64,000 bases of DNA. Source: Lota lota (Eukaryota > Chordata > Actinopteri > Gadiformes > Lotidae). The notes under the pieces are model-generated. The model had not been told where the DNA came from. It was given only the letters and a program-made list of their open reading frames with translations, and did no database searches. The position numbers and the translations under genes are program-made. Shown one piece after another: positions 12,100 through 25,178 of this stretch; position 1 is the stretch's first letter; each line of letters starts with the position of its first letter. Where the stretch lies: assembly GCA_026745465.1 (NCBI GenBank), contig JACYXH010000091.1, forward strand, positions 4,076,501 through 4,140,500, in the 5' to 3' direction.

Positions 12100-15000
12100 A
12101 TGGCTAGCAAAGCCTTTTTTGTGGTACTTTTGGTTGGATATTTTAACGTATCCAGTGGGCAGAGTAAGTACATGGATTGGATTGTTATTTATTTTATTTA
12201 GATTTCAATAAAAAATATAGCTGTTGTTTTTTGGTCCTTTGCTACACATATTAATTTGTATGTTTTGATTTTATATTAGGGTATGTAGGAGTCTGATTTG
12301 TTTTATTGTTAAGCTACCAAACAATAGTTGCAAAGATGCATTAATTGGCATAATTTAATTCCTGTCATTGTTTTTCTTTTATCAAACCTCTATTCTTTAG
12401 CAACCCTCATTTATGTTGTTACAAAGCTGTTATGGAACATCAACTTCACCTTAAAAGCAAAAACTCTGCTTATTCCGCTTGGGTTCATAGTTGTACACGT
12501 TTTTCTGTTCATTTCTTTCACAAAGTCACACTCATTGGTACTAAACTGTTTAAAGCCCTCTTAGTTTTACAGTGCTTAACATCAGAATCCTGATTTCAGT
12601 ATCTCAAAGTGATGTTTAGATTATGTTTTTCATTCTCCATTATCAAATATGAATTCCTTGAGAAGCTCCATAGTTTTGTTTTTCAAATCCAACAGTTTTT
12701 ATTGATCCCATCATTAATCTCAATGTACCCATTTTCCACACTTTAACTGACGCTGTCAATTTAAAGTTAAATTCAACTCAATGATACAAATTAATTTATT
12801 CTTACAAATTAGGAAAAATAAGTGTAAAACTTGCACACATTGACAGTGCCAATAAGATAATGTTTAGTTTATGTACATTACTGGGCACAAGCAATGCCCA
12901 AAAGGGCAGTTTTAAGTTGTAACTAGAGCTGGATGATAAGTCAATATTGATATCCTCGCGATCAAATCTGTCGCGATAACCTTGATATGTTTTTTTAATA
13001 CATTTACCACATTTTTGATAAACATTTAACAGCATCAATCACTGCCTCTGCGCAGCGCCCTGAGTGCAATATGTTCAAATAGATTACAATAGGGTAAGCC
13101 ATGGCATGACATGCATGCAGGCAGCAGCCCACAAAAAAACGGAGGGAAATCCCCATATGGAAATTTATCGAGCCCCTTAAAATATACAAATATACAAAAC
13201 AAAATCAGGCTGGAAAAAAAGTCTGTCGAGTGAAAAAGAAAAGACGATATATCAAATCAACTCACTTGGATTAATCCCATAAAGCAGAATTGTAGTAGGC
13301 TTTTGTCCAGAAATTCTCCATCGAAGAACCCATTGTCCTTGAGATAAAAAAAACAAGGACATCCAAAATGCCTTGCGATCCTTTCGCGAGAAACCCCACC
13401 AATATAAAGTTTGTTGATTGGCAGTACTGGCACCTTCCAAATAGCTGAAAATCTTGTATGTGACTGTAATATTCATGTAGAATATATTAACCACAAGTTC
13501 TATTGGATGTTAAACATGCAGGATTGTGATTGGTCCATAGAACGGTAGAGTACTATGAGTGGCAGGGTGTTGAAGTCGGACTTCCTAAAGTCAGTTCACC
13601 TGTATGAGTCCGTAAGCTAAATAAAACTACAAAGTTATATCACGTCATCATCTGGATTTAATAGATGTACCTAGAGTACAAAACAAGACAGTGACCATTT
13701 TCAGTCCCAAGATCTCCCCTCACAACTCTGGGGCAGCCTCCCAAATGTTGCACTTCTTCAATGTAGTAACATCCGATCACCTTGGGATCACTACTTGTTG
13801 TGTACGCATTAAGCCAGATCATTCTTCTCGAAAAGCTGCCAATGCATCCATTGACAGATATACCGTGCAGCTTTACTTTATCATATGACTCAACATGCCA
13901 GATAAGACTGGGACCCCTTGAGAAGTAACTTCGTCGTCTGAGACGTCTTGATTCCCTCACTGACACTCCTTGAGGATCCAACTCCTTGAGAACTAGGCGC
14001 GCATCTTCTTTCCTCACACGCATGCCATGTTCCCTACACTTTACGTGCATCCAGCAGTACCCATGAAGTTGTCCGGAGTACTGCTGTTTGTCTCGAATGA
14101 AGTCGACAAGGTCCGCCAGACTTGAGTATATTTTTCATCAAGATACCCACTGGCACGAGGCAACCTCTTCATATGTCTTTCACTTATTTGAAAACCATGT
14201 CTAGAGCTTAACATTGACTTGATCTGTTAATATGAATTAACAATTAATCGCTTAATGTCATTCCGTTAATCTCGTTTGTGGGAGTATTTTTTTTGAAGAG
14301 TATGTATTGCAAAAATTGTTCTAAACATTTTTTGTTGGACCCATAACTGTGGGTCCAACAACCACAACAGCGGATCCAACAAACACAACCGCAAATCCAA
14401 CAACCACAACTGAGAGTCCAACAACCACAACTGCAAATCAAACAACTACAACAGCGGGTCCAACAACCACAACCGGGGGTCCAACAACCACAACCGCGGG
14501 TCCAACAACTACAACCGCGGATCCAACAACCACAATTTCAAATCCAACAGCTACAACTGAGGGTTCAACAACCACAACCGCAAATCCAACAACCTCAACT
14601 GAGGGTCCAACAACCACAACAGCGGGTCCAACAACCACAACAGCTGGTCCAACAACCACAACTGAGGGTCCAACAACCACAACCGCAAGTCCAACAACCA
14701 CAACTGAGGGTCCTACAACCACAACCGCAAGTCCAACATCCACAACTGAGGGTCCAACAACCACAACTGAGGGTCCAACAACCACAACAGCAAACCCAAC
14801 AACCACAACCGCGGATCCAACAACCACAACAGCAGCTCCAACAACCACAACCGCAGGTCCAACAACCACAACAGCAGCTCCAACACCCACAACCGCAAAT
14901 CCAACAACCACAACCACTAATCCAAAAACCACAACCACAAATCCAACAACCACAACTGAGGGTCCAACAACCACAACCGAGGGTCCAACAACGACATCCG

Positions 15001-18000
15001 CAAATCCAACAACCACAACTGAGGGTCCAACAACCACAACTGAGGGTTCAACAACAACAACAGCAAATCACACAACCACAACTGAGGGTCCAACAACCAC
15101 AACTGAGGGTCCTACAACCACAACCGCAAGTCCAACAACCACAACTGAGGGTCCAACAACCACAACAGCAAACCCAACAACCACAACCGCAGATCCAACA
15201 ACCACAACAGCAGCTCCAACAACCACAACCGCAGGTCCAACAACCACAACAGCAGCTCCAACAACCACAACCGCAAATCCAACAACCACAACCACAAATC
15301 CAAAAACCACAACCACAAATCCAACAACCACAACTGAGGGTCCAACAACCACAACTGAGGGTCCAACAACGACATCAGCAAATCCAACAACCACAACTGA
15401 GGGTCCAACAACCACAACTGAGGGTTCAACAACAACAACCGCAAATCACACAACCACAACTGAGGGTCCAACAACCACAACTGAGGGTCCTACAACCACA
15501 ACCGCAAGTCCAACAACCACAACTGAGGGTCCAACAACCACAACTGAGGGTCCAACAACCACAACTGAGGGTCCAACAACCACAACAGCAGCTCCAACAA
15601 CCACAACCGCAGGTCCAACAACCACAACAGCAGCTCCAACAACCACAATCGCAAATTCAACAACCACAACTGAGGATCCAACAACCATAACTGAGGGTCC
15701 AACAACAACAACCGCGGATCCAACATCCACAACCGCTGGTCCAACAACCACTACCGCGGATCCAACAACCACAACAGCAGCTCCAACAACCACAACCGCA
15801 GCTCCAACAACCACGACCATGGATCCAACAACCACAACAGTGGGTCCAACAACCACAACCGCGGGTCCAACAACCACAACTGAGGGTTCAACAACAACAA
15901 ACGCAAATCCAACAACCACAACTGAGGGTCCAACAACCACAACTGAGGGTCCAACAACCACAACTGAGGGTCCTACAACCACAACCGCAAGTCCAACAAC
16001 CACAACTGAGGGTCCAACAACCACAACTGAGGGTCCAACAACCACAACAGCAAACCCAACAACCACAACCGCAGATCCAACAACCACAACAGCAGCTCCA
16101 ACAACCACAACCGCAGGTCCAACAACCACAACAGCAGCTCGAACAACCACAACCGCAAATCCAACAACCACAACCACAAATCCAACAACCACAACTAAGG
16201 GTCCAACAACGACATCTGCAAATCCAACAACCACAACTGAGGGTCCAACAACCACAACTGAGGGTTCAACAACAACAACCGCAAATCACACAACCACAAC
16301 TGAGGGTCCAACAACCACAACTGAGGGTCCAACAACCACAACTGAGGGTCCAACAACGACATCCGCAAATCCAACAACCACAACTGAGGGTCCAACAACC
16401 ACAACTGAGGGTCCTACAACCACAACCGCAAGTCCAACAACCACAACTGAGGGTCCAACAACCACAACTGAGGGTCCAACAACCACAACAGCAAACCCAA
16501 CAACCACAACCGCAGATCCAACAACCACAACAGCAGCTCCAACAACCACAATCGCAGGTCAATCAACCACAACCACTGATCCAACAACCACAACTGAGGG
16601 TCCAACAACCACAACTGAGGGTCCAACAACCACAACCGCAAATCCAACAATCACAACTAAGGGTCCAACAACGACATCTGCAAATCCAACAACCACAACC
16701 ACAAATCCAACAACCACAACTAAGGGTCCAACAACGACATCTGCAAATCCAACAACCACAACTGAGGGTCCAACAACCACAACTGAGGGTTCAACAACAA
16801 CAACCGCAAATCACACAACCACAACTGAGGGTCCAACAACCACAACTGAGGGTCCAACAACCACAACTGAGGGTCCAACAACGACATCCGCAAATCCAAC
16901 AACCACAACTGAGGGTCCAACAACCACAACTGAGGGTCCTACAACCACAACCGCAAGTCCAACAACCACAACTGAGGGTCCAACAACCACAACTGAGGGT
17001 CCAACAACCACAACAGCAAACCCAACAACCACAACCGCAGATCCAACAACCACAACAGCAGCTCCAACAACCACAATCGCAGGTCAATCAACCACAACCA
17101 CTGATCCAACAACCACAACTGAGGGTCCAACAACCACAACTGAGGGTCCAACAACCACAACCGCAAATCCAACAATCACAACCGCGGATCCGACAACCAC
17201 AACTGAGGGTCCAACAACCACAACCGCAAGTCCAACAACCACAACTGAGGATCCAACAACCATAACTGAGGGTCCAACAACAACAACCGCGGATCCAACA
17301 TCCACAACCGATGGTCCAACAACCACTACCGCGGATCCAACAACCACAACAGCAGCTCCAACAACCACAACCGCAGCTCCAACAACCACGACCATGGATC
17401 CAACAACCAAAACAGTGGGTCCAACAACCACAACCGCGGGTCCAACAACCACAACTGAGGGTTCAACAACAAACGCAAATCCAACAACCACAACTGAGGG
17501 TCCAACAACCACAACTGAGGGTCCAACAACCACAACTGAGGGTCCTACAACCACAACCGCAAGTCCAACAACCACAACTGAGGGTCCAACAACCACAACT
17601 GAGGGTCCAACAACCACAACAGCAAACCCAACAACCACAACCGCAGATCCAACAACCACAACAGCAGCTCCAACAACCACAACCGCAGGTCCAACAACCA
17701 CAACAGCAGCTCGAACAACCACAACTGCAAATCCAACAACCACAACCACAAATCCAAAAACCACAACCACAAATCCAACAACCACAACTAAGGGTCCATC
17801 AATGACATCCGCAAATCCAACAACCACAACTGAGGGTCCAACAACCACAACTGAGGGTTCAACAACAACAACCGCAAATCACACAACCACAACTGAGGGT
17901 CCAACAACCACAACTGAGGGTCCTACAACCACAACCGCAAGTCCAACAACCACAACTGAGGGTCCAACAACCACAACTGAGGGTCCAACAACCACAACTG

Positions 18001-21000
18001 AGGGTCCAACAACCACAACAGCAAACCCAACAACCACAACCGCAGATCCAACAACCACAACAGCAGCTCAAACAACCACAATCGCAGTTCAATCCACCAC
18101 AACCACTTATCCAACAACCACAACTGAGGGTCCAACAACCACAACTGAGGGTCCAACAACCACAACCGCAAATCCAACAATCACAACCGCGGATCCGACA
18201 ACCACAACTGAGGGTCCAACAACCACAACCGCAAATCCATCAACCACAATCGCAAATCCAACAACCACAAATCCAACACCCACAACTGAAGGTCCAACAT
18301 CCACAACCGCAAATTCAACAACCACATCTGAGGGTCCAACAACCAAAACTGAGAGTCCAACAACCACAACCGCTAATCCAACAACCACAACTGAGGATCC
18401 AACAACCATAACTGAGGGTCCAACAACAACAACCGCGGATCCAACATCCACAACCGCTGGTCCAACACCCACTACCGCGGATCCAACAACCACAACAGCA
18501 GCTCCAACAACCACAACCGCAGGTCCAACAACCACGACCATGGATCCAACAACCACAACAGTGGGTCCAACAACCACAACCGCGGGTCCAACAACCACAA
18601 CTGAGGGTCCAAAAACCACAACCGTTGGTCCAACAGCCACAACCGCGGGTCCAACAACCACAACCGCAGATCCAACAACCACAACAACGGATCCAACAAC
18701 CACAACCGCAACTCAAACAACTACAACAGCGGGTCCAACAACCATAACCGCGGATCCAACAACCACAACCGCGGATCCAACAACCACAGCAGCGGGTCCA
18801 ACAACAACAACCGCGGGTCCAGCAACCACAACCGGTAGTCCAACAACCACAACTGAAGGTCCAACAACCACAACCGCAGGTCCAACAACCACAACTGGTG
18901 GTCCAACAACCACAACTGAGGGTCCAACAACCACAACCGCAAATCCAACAACCACAACCGCAGATCCAACAATCACAACCGTGGATCCAACAATCACAAC
19001 CGTGGATCCAACAACCACAACCGCAAATCCAACAACCACAACCACAAATACAACAACCACAACCGCAAATCCAACAACCACATTTCCAACAACCACAACT
19101 GAGGGTCCAACAACCACAACTGAGGGTCAAACAACCACAACCGCAAATCCAACAACCACAACTAAGGGTCCAACAACCACAACTGAGGGTCCAACAACCA
19201 CAACATCTGGTCCAACAACCACAACCGCGGATACAACAACCATAACAGCAGCTCCAACAACCACAACCGCAGGTCCAACAACCACAACCGTGGATCCAAC
19301 AACCACAACAGCGGGTCCAACAACCACACCCGCAGATCCAACAATCACAACTGAGGGTCAAACAACCACAACTGAGGGTCCAACAACCACAGCAGCGGGT
19401 CCAACAACCACAACTGAGGGTCCAAAAACCACAACTGCAAATCCAACAACCACAACCGCAAATCCAACAACCACAACTGCAAATCCAACAACCACAACCG
19501 TGGGTCCAACAACCACAACCTCGGGTCCAACAACCACAACTGCAGATCCAACAACCAAAACAACGGATCCAACAACCACAACCACAACTCAAACAACTAT
19601 AACAGCGGGTGCAACAACCACAACCGCGGATCCAACAACCACAACCGCGGATCCAACAACCACAACCGCGGATCCAACAACTACAACCACAAATCCAACA
19701 ACCACGACCGCAAATCCAACAGCCACAACCGTGGGTCCAACAACAAAAACCGCATGTCCAACAAATACAACCAGTGGTCCAACAACTACAACTGAGGGTC
19801 CAACAACCACAACCGCAAATCCAACAACCACAACTGAGGATCCAACAACCATAACTGAGGGTCCAACAACCACAACCGCAGATCCAACAACTACAACAAC
19901 GGATCAAACAACCACAACCGCAACTCAAACAACTACAACAGTGGGTCCAACAATCACAACTGCGGATCCAACAACAACAACTTCCAATCCAACAACCACA
20001 ACTGCAAATCCAACAACCACAACTGAGGGTCCAACAACCACAACCGCGGGTCCAACAACCACTACCCCAAATCCAACAACCACAACTGAGGATCCAACAA
20101 CCATAACTGAGGTTCCAACAACAACAACCGCGGATCCAACAACCACAACCGCGGGTCCAACAACCACAACCGCTGGTCCAACAACCACAGCCGCGGATCC
20201 AACAACCACAACCACAAATCCAACACCCACAACTGAGGGTCCAACAACCACAACCGCAAATTCAACTGCAAATTCAACAACCACAAGTGAGGGTCCAACA
20301 ATCAAAACTGAGAGTCCAACAACCACAACCGCAAATCCAACAACCACAACCGCAAATCCAACAACCACAACTGCAAAACCAACAACTACAACAGCGGGTC
20401 CAAAAACCACAACCGGGGGTCCAACAACCACAACCGGGGGTCCAACAATAACAACCGGGGTTCCAACAACCACAACCGCGGATCCAACAACCACAACAGC
20501 AGGTCCAACAACCACAACAATGGGTCCAACAACCACAACCGCAAATCAAACAACCACAACTGCGGATTCAACAACCACAACTGTGGGTCTAACAACCATA
20601 ACCCCGGGTCCAACAACAACAACTGCGGGTCCAAAAACCAGAACCGCTTTTTCAAGAACCACAAATGCAGGTCCAACAACCATAACTGTGGGTCCAACAA
20701 CCAAAAAAGCAGCTACAACAACAAAAATCGCGCGTCCAACAACCACAACCGCAAATCCAACAACCACAACCGCAAATCCAACAACTGCAACCGCGGGTCT
20801 TAAAACCACAACTGAGGGTCAAAACACCACAACTGCAAATCAAACAACTACAACAGCGGGTCCAACAACCACAACTGTGGGTCCAACAACCACAACTGCG
20901 GTTCCAAAAACCACAATTGCTTTTTCAACAACCACAAAAGCGGGTCCAACAACCATAACTGTGGGTCAAATAACCACAATTGCAGATCAAACAACCATAA

Positions 21001-24000
21001 CCGTGGGTCCATCAACCACAACAGCGGGTCCAACAACCACAACTGCAGGTCCAACAACCATAACTGTGGGTCCAACAACCACAACCGGGGGTCCAACAAC
21101 CACAACCGTGGGTCCAAAAACCACAACAGCGGGTCCAACAACCACAACAGTGGGTCCAACAACCACAACTGCAAATAAAACAACCACAACTGCGGATCGA
21201 ACAACCACAACTGATGGTCCAAGAACCATAACTGTGGGTCTAAGAACCACAAATGCGGGTCCAACAACCATAACTGTGGGTCCAACAACCACAAAAGCAG
21301 CTACAACAACCACAACCGCGCGTCCAACAACCACAACCGGGGGTCCAACAACCATAACTGCGGTTCCAAAAACCACAATTGCTTTTTCAACAACCACAAA
21401 AGCGGGTCCACCAACCATAACTGTGGGTCAAACAACCATAACCCCGGGTCCAACAACCACCATTGCAGGTCCAACAACCTTAACCGCGGGTCCAACAACC
21501 ACAAAAGCTGGTTCAATAACCATAACTGGTGGTCTAACAACCATAACCGCGGGTCCAACAACCACAACTGCTGGTCCAACTACCACAACTGTGGGTCCAA
21601 CAACCACAAACGGGGGTCCAACAACCACAACAGCGGGTACAACAACCACAACTGTGGGTCTAACAACCACAACCACAAATCAAACAACCACAACTGCTGA
21701 TCCAACAACCACAACTGAGGGTCCAACAACCATAACTGTGGGTCTAACAACAATAACCGCGGATCCAACAACAACAACAGCTGGTCCCAAAACCACAACT
21801 GCGGGTCCAAAAACCACAACCGCTTTTTCAACAACCACAAATGCGGGTCCAACAACTATTACTGTGGGTCCAACAAACACAACCACGGTTCCAATAACCA
21901 CAACCACGGCTCCAACAACTACAACCGCAAATCCAACAACCACAACTGAGGGTCCAACAACCACAACTGCAAATCAAACAACTACAACAGCGGGTCCAAA
22001 CACCACAACCGGGGGTCCAACAACCACGAATGGGGGTCCAACAACCATAACTGTGGGTCTAACAACCAAAACAGTGGGTCCAACAACCACAACTGCGAAT
22101 CAAAGAACCACAACTAAGAATCAAACAACCACAACTGCGGATTCAACAACCACAACTATGGGTCTAACAACCATAACCCCGGGACCAACAACAACAACTG
22201 CGGGTCCAAAAACCAGAACCACTTTTTCAAGAACCACAAATGCGGGTCCAACAACCATAACTGTGGGTCCAACAACCAAAAAAGCAGCTACAACAACAAC
22301 AACCGCGCGTCCAACAACCACAACTGTGGATCCAACAACCACAACTGCGATTCCAACAACCACAACCGCGGGTCCAACAACCACAACCGCAAATCCAACA
22401 ACTGCAACCGCGGGTCCTAAAACCACAACCGGGGGACCAACAACCACAACCGGGCGTTCAACAACCATAACTGTGGGTCTAACAACCATAACCGCGGTTC
22501 CAACAACCACAACAGCGGGTCCAACAACGACAACAGCGGGTTCAACAACCACAAAAGCGGGTCCAACAACCACAACTGTGGGTCCAACAACCGCAACAGC
22601 GGGTCCAACAACCACAACCGCAAATCGAACAACCACAACCGCTGATCCAACAATCACAACTGAGGGTCCAACAACCACAACATGGGGTCCAAAAACCACA
22701 ACTGCGGGTCCAACAACCACATCAGTGGGTCCAACAACCACAACTGTGGGTCCAACAACCACAACAGCAGCTCCAACAACCACAACCGCAAATACAACAA
22801 CCACAACCGCAAATACAACAACCACAACTGAAGGTCAAACAACCCCAACTGCAAATCAAACAACTAAAACAGCGGGTCCAACAACCACAACTGTGGGTCC
22901 AACAACCACAACCGGGGGTCCAACAACCACAACTGTGGGTCCAACAACCACAACCGCGGATCCAACAACAACAACTGCGGTTCCAACAACCACAACCGCA
23001 AATCCAACAACCACAACTGAGGGTCCAACAACCCCAACTGCAAATCAAACAACTACAACAGCTGGTCCAACAACCACAACTGGGGGTCCAACAACCACAA
23101 CCGGGGGTTCAACAACCACAACCGGGGGTCCAACAACCATAACTCTGGGTCTAACAACCATAACCGCGGGTCCAACAACCACAGAAGCGGGTCCAACAAC
23201 CACAATCGCTGGTCCAACAACCACAATCGCGGGTCCAACAACCACAATCGCAAATCCAACAACCACAACCGCAAATTCAATAACATCAACCGCAAATCCA
23301 ACAACCACAAATGAGGGTTCAACAACCACAACTGCAAATCAAGCGACTACAACTGAGCGTCCAAAAACCAAACCTGTAGGTCCAACATCCACAACCGGGG
23401 CTCCAACAACAATAACTGTGGGTCTAACAACCACAACTGTGGGTCCAAAAACCACAACCGCTTTTTCAACAACCACAACAGCGGGTCCAACAACCAAAAC
23501 TGCGGGTCCAACAACCACAAAAGCTGATCCAACAACCATAAATGTGGGTTTAACAACCATAACTGCGGGTCCAACAACCACAACAAAGGGTCCAACAACC
23601 ACAACTGTGGGTCCAACAACCACAACCGGGGGTCCATCAAGCATTCCTCCTGGTATGTCCACTTCAAAGCAAACACATCTCAATTATATCCTTACCTTTA
23701 AAAGTAACTGGTTGGTATCAGCCCTGTTAAACCTGTTTCCTCTGTACTCTCTGTACTAAAGATGTTCTTTTTTTGAATCACCTGCACATGCTTTTCTCCC
23801 CAGTCTTTTCAACCATTGCATATTTACAAGTCAAGTTGATTTCCTATGGTGAAGTCAGCAATGAAACCATTTCGGGACTTCTTCAAGAGGTACGTTTAGT
23901 TTGCATCTATCTACTTGATGGAACTATTTTGTATGATTGATGACAGTAGCACATTAAACTACCCATGTTTTGTCTCCGTAACTGATGCCTTATTTTTACC

Positions 24001-24099
24001 CTTCTTTGTTTCTCTGTTTAGTTTTTCAAAAATCAGCTCCCAATTGGAACAGCTGCTCAGCTCTCAGTGAAAAGAATCAAAAGAATTGCAATCCAATAA
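12100..24099 (+). CDS. secreted threonine-rich mucin-like protein B (four exons)
   Basis: This is a paralogue of gene A. Predicted exons are 12100-12163 (signal peptide, one replacement His to Asn creating sequon NVS), about 14371-23652 (repeat exon, about 3094 residues), 23804-23889 and 24022-24099, giving about 3169 residues. Donors GTAAGT, GTATGT and GTACGT and the acceptors of exons 3 and 4 match gene A. The giant-exon acceptor is uncertain because the region homologous to A's acceptor is deleted. An in-frame TAA at 14322 means the exon must begin later. The first AG after the T-run is the CAG at 14368-14370, and it joins in phase 1 (ACG GAT CCA). The tail differs from A by three silent changes in exon 3 and two replacements in exon 4 (Thr to Ile, Gln to Lys). 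The array contains one cysteine codon (19755-19757). It could be expressed or be disabled by the lost acceptor and truncated 5' flank. Confidence 0.75.
13255..14215 (-). pseudogene. decayed integrase-core (DDE) transposon gene in intron 1 of gene B
   Basis: This is the same insertion as in gene A, and better preserved. An open stretch on the minus strand from about 14130 down to 13658 encodes SSLADLVDFIRDKQQYSGQ, then WMHVKCREHG, a basic RRLRRR stretch, LIWHVESYDK, FSRRMIWLNAYTTSSDPKVIG and RGDLGTENGH, and stops at 13658. After a gap with no homology (about 13500-13655), the next part (SYLEGASTANQQ, WWGF, then FCFMGLIQ-like) follows at 13490-13258. In this family the segment after TANQ normally carries the third catalytic acid. 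Here it reads QTLYWW, so the acid appears lost. The gene is inactive. Its presence in both units dates the insertion before the duplication. Confidence 0.75.
14332..14361. repeat. 12-bp inverted repeat at the 5' edge of array B
   Basis: TTGTTGGACCCA (14332-14343) and TGGGTCCAACAA (14350-14361) are perfect reverse complements around the 6-base loop TAACTG. The left arm reads as the repeat unit in the opposite orientation, directly next to the point where homology to gene A's intron stops. It marks the deletion junction that removed the original acceptor. Confidence 0.85.
14350..23640 (+). repeat. 21-bp coding minisatellite array B (about 440 units)
   Basis: The unit is the same as in array A. 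The 5' two-thirds (to about 20.4 kb) are homogeneous and contain large duplicated blocks, for example a 525-bp shift (25 units) between about 16200-16630 and 16725-17155, marked by CAAATCACACAACC at 16282 and 16807. The 3' third (20.4-23.6 kb) is more diverged, with IT, NT and KT substitutions and AFSTTT/KAATTT units recurring. The whole array stays open in one frame until the donor at 23653. Confidence 0.95.
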
Positions 24100-24712
24100 T
24101 TTTGTCATTTTGTTTATAAATGCACAGTACTTGTAGTTAAGAAATATCCAGAAACATATTGCTTACACATTGACGTTAAACAATAATTGCATGGAAACAT
24201 GGAAATATTCAGAATTGAATGTAAATTCAACTATTCAATTAATAGTTGGCAAGACAAATCAAGACAAATCAATGTTTTTTATCTTTCCTCAGTAACTTGT
24301 CAAATAATGTGAATGTTTTATAAATCAATATATGATCAGTAATTTGCAGTTTTAATGTTGGATAATCAATCTTTCAAAACATGATGCTGTTTTTATTTCG
24401 GTTGTTTTCATCCCGTTTACAGATCAATGTTTTTATGTCACTTGGATACAGTAATATTACTATACTTAGTATTTAATTAAGTGTAGACTATCTTCACATT
24501 TAAACTATCATAAATGCTTTGTCTACCATAAAGGTTAAATTACTCATATGAATCACTTCCCGACTTTGAGCCACCATAATTTATGATGTATTTATACTAT
24601 ATTTGTCCTTCAAAGATCCTCATGAAACCTTACTGAATGTATTGTTCTCCATGTCTACGACAAAGGCTTGCTATTGCTTAACATTGATTCCATTGGATTT
24701 TACTCCATAAAT

Positions 24713-24776
<64 letters not shown>

Positions 24777-25145
24777 TGTGTGTGTGTGCCTCTTCCAGCC
24801 TTAAGGTGGCAGCCTAGTACCATTTGCTAAAATTAGATGAAAGCGGTATGTTATGTTGTAGTTTTGCCTTAGAAGGCAGGCCCTTTAACTTTCATTTATA
24901 CTGTGTTATGCACTGGACTCTAAAGGGAGAGCCAACACACAGCGTATCCCCATGTTCATTATAGGCCATCCGTCATGTCCCAGCATTAACAAGTATGATG
25001 AAGTAAAACATGACATTTGTTATTGATAGTTGGGGATAAGAGGATCTTGAGTTGGCCGAAATGGTTGATTTTGTCCCTTTGTTGTGTCTTGCCAAGGGCC
25101 CTTGAATTCGTCTGGTGGATCCGAATAGATCACTGTTCCTGTACC

Positions 25146-25178
25146 CCCCATCAAGCACTGTTTCTGTGCTTGATGGGG
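25146..25178. other. perfect 13-bp hairpin
   Basis: CCCCATCAAGCAC (25146-25158) and GTGCTTGATGGGG (25166-25178) pair perfectly around a 7-base loop. Further out CCTGT (25138) could pair with ACAGG (25196) across unequal internal loops. The function is unknown. The stem is short for a microRNA precursor. Confidence 0.6.

Larger units (their letters stand above)
11944..24805 (+). repeat. tandem duplication unit 2, carrying mucin-like gene B
   Basis: This is the direct repeat of unit 1, starting at CACGATTTTGCC and ending at CCTTAAG before GTGGCAGCC. It differs by a larger repeat exon, a single instead of double block in intron 1, loss of the original giant-exon acceptor region, and a retained 240-bp segment in the 3' flank (about 24393-24635). 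In unit 1 that segment is missing between short TTA repeats. Confidence 0.9.

Noticed and set aside
5270..23640. CRISPR-like array, suggested by regular short repeats
   Set aside because: Units abut without spacers, are codon-phased, and lie within a eukaryotic exon.
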